Shown here: positions 5,638-7,522 of the stretch, in pieces | Numbering within the stretch: the stretch's first letter is position 1 | How the letters are laid out: each line of letters starts with the position of its first letter | DNA from: Elusimicrobia bacterium RIFCSPLOWO2_01_FULL_60_11 | GTDB lineage: Bacteria; Elusimicrobiota; Elusimicrobia; 2-02-FULL-39-32 | Assembly: GCA_001800085.1 (NCBI GenBank) | Contig: MGUS01000081.1 | Location: 1,712 to 9,233 of the forward strand | Length of the DNA stretch: 7,522 nucleotides | Direction: 5' to 3' | Translations under genes and position numbers: made by a program | Notes under the pieces: generated by a model | Told to the model about the DNA's origin: nothing | Databases searched by the model: none | Seen by the model: only the letters and a program-made list of their open reading frames with translations

Positions 5638-6485
5638 AGGGTGGGGAGCGTCTTGCGGGGCTTGGCGGGAAAATCGGCTTCGATGGCTTCGATGTCCTTT
5701 TTTGAAAGGGCCAGGTCCGCCGAGCGCAGGTTCTCCAGGGTGCGGTCCGCATGGGACGACTTGGGAATGCCGAAAACGGCCGGGTCCCGCGTGAGATAGG
5801 CCAGAGTCACTTGCGCGGGAGTCGCCCCCAGTTCTTTGGAGATTTTTTTGAGCGCGGGGCTTTCCGGCCTGCCCGCCGGGGAGGCGGGCAGGCCTCCCTG
5901 GCTGAAGGGGCTGTAGCCCATCACGGCCACGCCGTGCGCCTTGCACCAGGGGATGACTTCAAATTCGATGGCGCGCTCCTTCAAATGGTAGAGCACCTGG
6001 TTGCAGACCATCTTGCCTTTGCCCATCGCCCGCTCGGCTTCCTCCAGGTCCTTCACGCCAAAATTGCTCACGCCCCAGCCCAGGATCTTCCCCTGTTCCT
6101 TGAGTTTCTCGAAAGCGCGGAAGGTCTCGCCGATGCGGGTATCTTCTTCGCGCCAGTGGAGCAGATAGACGTCCAGATGGTCCGTTTGAAGCCGCTTCAA
6201 ACTCCTCTCGCAGGCCTTCAAGGTCCCCTCATAGCTGGCGTTCACCGGCATCACTTTGGAGACGACCCGGACCTTGTCCCGCGATCCCCGCAGGGCCTCA
6301 GCCGCTATCTCTTCCACTTTCCCGTCGCCATAGAGCTCGGCCGTGTCGATGTGGTTGGCGCCCGCCTCGATGCCCGCGCGGATGGCCTTGACGGATTCCG
6401 CGGGGGAGGGCTCCATGTTCCAGGTGCCCAGGCCGATGGCCGTGAACTTCATGCCCGAAGGTCCGAAATCCCTTGTTTTCATCAT
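5634..6485 (-). CDS. Aldo/keto reductase
   Basis: This NADPH-dependent carbonyl reductase has 283 residues and should be cytosolic, forming a TIM barrel. The catalytic tetrad is visible: Asp47 (ANHIDTAELYG), Tyr52, Lys77 (VVSKVMP) and His110 (LDVYLLHWRE). Other family marks are GLGTWNM (18-24), GWGVSNFGVKDLEEA (136-150), the NQVLYHL strand (162-168), GYSPFSQGG (190-198) and the cofactor-binding FGIPKSSHADRTLENLRS (238-255). It resembles the single-domain YeaE/2,5-diketogluconate-reductase-like group; the substrate cannot be predicted. A G+C-rich 29-bp palindrome lies in frame in the variable loop after SQGG (LPASPAGRP). Two adjacent ATG codons (6485, 6482) are possible starts; no Shine-Dalgarno is seen. 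It is the first gene of a two-gene unit with the rhodanese protein and diverges from msrB across 44 bases. Confidence 0.95.
   Translation of the reverse strand: MMKTRDFGPSGMKFTAIGLGTWNMEPSPAESVKAIRAGIEAGANHIDTAELYGDGKVEEIAAEALRGSRDKVRVVSKVMPVNASYEGTLKACERSLKRLQTDHLDVYLLHWREEDTRIGETFRAFEKLKEQGKILGWGVSNFGVKDLEEAERAMGKGKMVCNQVLYHLKERAIEFEVIPWCKAHGVAVMGYSPFSQGGLPASPAGRPESPALKKISKELGATPAQVTLAYLTRDPAVFGIPKSSHADRTLENLRSADLALSKKDIEAIEADFPAKPRKTLPTL
5866..5894. repeat. G+C-rich 12-bp inverted repeat inside the aldo/keto reductase gene
   Basis: Arms GGCCTGCCCGCC (5866-5877) and GGCGGGCAGGCC (5883-5894) are perfectly complementary with a 5-base spacer GGGGA. The element is read through in frame as GLPASPAGRP of the reductase. 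Similar CCTGCCCGCC...GGCGGGCAGG palindromes occur as dispersed repeats in some uncultivated bacterial genomes (from memory). Whether it is dispersed in this genome cannot be seen in one window; only one copy is here. Confidence 0.75.
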
Positions 6486-6508
6486 GGCTGTTTAAATCGT
6501 AGCAAAAT

Positions 6509-6517
6509 TATTCTAAT
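6509..6517. promoter_or_regulatory. Probable divergent promoter, aldo/keto reductase versus msrB
   Basis: The 44-bp gap 6486-6529 is AT-rich and must hold the 5' signals of both genes. On + it has TATTCTAAT (6509-6517), 12-20 bases before the msrB ATG. On - the overlapping bases read TAGAAT (6515 to 6510), about 25 bases before the reductase ATG. Neither gene has a Shine-Dalgarno sequence here, which would suit very short or leaderless transcripts. Hexamer choice is uncertain. Confidence 0.35.
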
Positions 6518-6529
6518 CTAGTACAGCAG

Positions 6530-7042
6530 ATGAGATCCGCCGCCGCGCTTATATTCGCCGTATCCTTCTCTTTCCTCTGCGCCTTCGGCAAGAGCGAAGC
6601 GGGGGACAAGCCCAAGGCGAAAATGGCCCTCATAAAGGAAAAAACCATGAACGAACGATGGAAGAAATCCGACGCCGAATGGAAGAAGATATTGAGCCCC
6701 GAACAGTATAAGGTCTTGAGGGACAAAGGCACCGAGCGGGCCTTTTCGGGCAAGTGGTGGGACAACCATGAGAAAGGGATCTATGTCTGCGGCGCCTGCC
6801 GCTTGGAGCTTTTCAGTTCGGAAACAAAATTCGAATCGGGCACGGGCTGGCCCAGCTTCTGGGCGCCCATCGCGAGCTCGAGCGTGGCCACCGAGGAGGA
6901 CAACAGCTTTTTCTCCAAGCGCACCGAGGTGCTCTGCCCGCGCTGCGGGGGCCACCTGGGCCATGTCTTCAACGACGGCCCCAAGCCCACGGGCCTGCGC
7001 TACTGCATGAACTCCGTTTCCCTGGACTTCGAAAAGAAGTGA
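6530..7042 (+). CDS. msrB: Peptide-methionine (R)-S-oxide reductase MsrB, probably exported
   Basis: MsrB reduces the R form of methionine sulfoxide in oxidised proteins. The catalytic domain spans about 42-168 of 170 residues: [32 protein letters not shown], then [42 protein letters not shown] and [12 protein letters not shown]. Cys159 in RYCMNS is the catalytic nucleophile. The CxxC pairs Cys87/Cys90 and Cys136/Cys139 bind structural zinc. The usual resolving cysteine in the SGxGWPSF motif is replaced by Thr105, a known natural variant that needs another route for recycling. The N-terminus [20 protein letters not shown]... is a hydrophobic signal peptide (cut perhaps after SEA, residue 24), so the enzyme is probably periplasmic or extracytoplasmic; Cys17 or so lies in no canonical lipobox. 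Internal Met codons at 32 or 40 would instead give a cytosolic form. The stop codon abuts a large inverted repeat. Confidence 0.95.
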   Translation: MRSAAALIFAVSFSFLCAFGKSEAGDKPKAKMALIKEKTMNERWKKSDAEWKKILSPEQYKVLRDKGTERAFSGKWWDNHEKGIYVCGACRLELFSSETKFESGTGWPSFWAPIASSSVATEEDNSFFSKRTEVLCPRCGGHLGHVFNDGPKPTGLRYCMNSVSLDFEKK

Positions 7043-7102
7043 CCCCACTACCTGCTTATTCGCCGATAGGCGAATCTTCGATTCGCAAGCAGGTAGTGGG
7101 GT
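7042..7102. repeat. 61-bp composite inverted repeat with two alternative inner hairpins
   Basis: Perfect 16-bp outer arms ACCCCACTACCTGCTT (7042-7057) and AAGCAGGTAGTGGGGT (7087-7102) enclose 29 bases with two competing hairpins. Hairpin A is ATTCGCC-GATA-GGCGAAT (7058-7075). Hairpin B is GCGAATC-TTC-GATTCGC (7070-7086). They share 7070-7075, so only one can form at a time. The left arm starts with the last base of the msrB stop codon. The right arm includes an AGG that could act as ribosome binding site and the first two bases of the GTG start of the next gene. No T-tract follows, so it is not a standard terminator; it could be a mobile palindromic element, a 3' RNA stabiliser or a translation control. 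Confidence 0.85.
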
Positions 7103-7280
7103 GAGCCTTTGTCTCTCGTGCGCCCACCTGCGCGTGGTCCAGAGCGCGCGGAGCGCTTTCCTGCTCTGCGGGCTGTCCAAGGAGGACCCAAAATTCAACA
7201 AATATCCGCCCCAGCCCGTCCTGCGCTGCTCCGGCCATGCCCTCCGAAAAGACCCTTCGGGAACTCGCGACCCTAAATAA
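7101..7280 (+). CDS. Cysteine-rich small protein, 59 aa (putative metal-binding)
   Basis: The frame starts at GTG 7101-7103, with a modest AGG (7091-7093) 7 bases upstream; no ATG is available. The product begins MSLCLSCAHLRVVQSARSAF, continues LLCGLSKEDPKFNKYPPQPV and ends LRCSGHALRKDPSGTRDPK. Cys4, Cys7, Cys23 and Cys43, with His9 and His46 nearby, suggest a small zinc-ribbon-like knuckle. From memory, hypothetical proteins with CxxCxxxR...FxLC...DxxFxKYPxxPVxxC are widespread, supporting a real gene rather than chance. The last 44 bases overlap the start of the uracil-DNA glycosylase gene in another frame, so the two are probably translationally coupled. The C-terminal tail after the last cysteine (ALRKDPSGTRDPK) lies in the overlap and may be unimportant. 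Function unknown. Confidence 0.72.
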   Translation: MSLCLSCAHLRVVQSARSAFLLCGLSKEDPKFNKYPPQPVLRCSGHALRKDPSGTRDPK

Positions 7281-7522
7281 GGAAGTCACCGCCTGCCGCA
7301 AGTGCCCGCGGCTGGTAAGCTATATTGGGGAGATCCGAAAAAAATTCCCGGCCTACTGGTGCAAACCCGTGCCCGGTTTCGGCGACCCGTCGGCTAAGAT
7401 CATGCTCCTGGGTCTGGCTCCCGGCCGATACGGCTCCAACCGCACCGGGCGCATGTTCACGGGGGACGCTTCGGGAAAATTCCTCTTTCGCGCTCTCTAC
7501 GATTTGGGCCTGGCCAGCAGCC
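7237..7522 (+). CDS. Uracil-DNA glycosylase, family 5 (UDGb) type, N-terminal 95 residues (3' end outside window)
   Basis: This enzyme removes uracil, and in family 5 often other deaminated bases, from DNA to start base-excision repair. The visible part has CRKCPRLV (20-27), in which Cys20 and Cys23 are the first two ligands of the 4Fe-4S cluster of family 4/5 enzymes; then YWCKPVPGFGDPSAKIMLLG (40-59) and LAPGRYGSNRTGRMFTGD (60-77). The GLAPG form of motif 1, rather than GEAPG, and the SNRTGRMFTGD block indicate family 5 rather than family 4. The start ATG gives a normal N-terminus (LRELATLNKEVTACRKCPRL). No Shine-Dalgarno is seen; the ATG lies inside the end of the 59-residue gene, so coupled translation is likely. 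The second half, including the remaining Fe-S cysteines and motif 2, is beyond the window edge. Confidence 0.93.
   Translation, partial: MPSEKTLRELATLNKEVTACRKCPRLVSYIGEIRKKFPAYWCKPVPGFGDPSAKIMLLGLAPGRYGSNRTGRMFTGDASGKFLFRALYDLGLASS

Noticed and set aside
5638..5946. N-terminal extension of the rhodanese protein from an upstream in-frame ATG
   Set aside because: The extra residues are Arg/Gly/Pro-rich out-of-frame translation of the aldo/keto reductase; the ATGA overlap gives the natural start.
7042..7102. Inverted repeat as a classical intrinsic terminator of msrB
   Set aside because: No T-tract follows on either strand and the right arm runs into a coding start; kept as a structural repeat instead.
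7042..7102. Inverted repeat as the start of a CRISPR or integron site
   Set aside because: No repeated units with spacers, no integrase or Cas gene, and only one copy is present.

Overview
This is a compact, roughly 60% G+C bacterial chromosomal segment made of housekeeping and stress genes. I see no phage, plasmid, insertion-sequence, tRNA, rRNA or CRISPR signal. It holds twelve protein-coding genes, two of them cut by the window edges. No stretch longer than about 75 bases lacks a gene. Rho, an ABC-F ATPase, family-5 uracil-DNA glycosylase, clear AGGAG-type ribosome binding sites and AT-rich TATAAT-like boxes all point to a bacterium. The mix would suit a poorly cultivated Gram-negative lineage such as Elusimicrobiota or a deltaproteobacterial relative. 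That placement is an impression, not something the sequence proves.

Layout from left to right. The 3' end of rho (+) is followed by a 46-residue basic small protein (TTG start) and an OsmC-type peroxidase, all on +. A CPA2 cation/proton antiporter (-) then converges on osmC, and their stop codons overlap. A 53-residue small protein (+) diverges from the antiporter across a 72-bp gap containing a symmetric -10-like palindrome. An ABC-F ATPase (-) converges on the small gene and overlaps it by 32 bp. A secreted 141-residue protein of unknown function (+) diverges from the ABC-F gene and converges, again with overlapping stop codons, on a two-gene minus-strand unit: aldo/keto reductase followed by a YgaP-like rhodanese/membrane protein, linked by an ATGA overlap. 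Exported MsrB (+) diverges from the reductase across 44 bp. It is followed immediately by a 61-bp composite inverted repeat, a 59-residue cysteine-rich small protein (GTG start) and the 5' part of a family-5 uracil-DNA glycosylase.

Functional theme. Several genes deal with oxidative or electrophile stress and repair: OsmC (peroxides), MsrB (methionine sulfoxide), aldo/keto reductase (carbonyls), rhodanese (sulfane sulfur), a KefB-like antiporter (ion and pH balance) and uracil-DNA glycosylase (DNA repair). Apart from the coupled reductase-rhodanese pair and the small protein-glycosylase overlap, they are transcribed as many short units rather than one operon.

The most notable structural points are these. 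All three convergent gene pairs overlap, and all three divergent pairs share short AT-rich promoter gaps, so there is no room for ordinary intrinsic terminators between convergent genes. A nested inverted repeat with two mutually exclusive inner hairpins runs from the last base of the msrB stop codon into the GTG start codon of the cysteine-rich small protein. A G+C-rich palindrome lies in frame inside the aldo/keto reductase. I found no convincing new multi-gene defence or metabolic system here.
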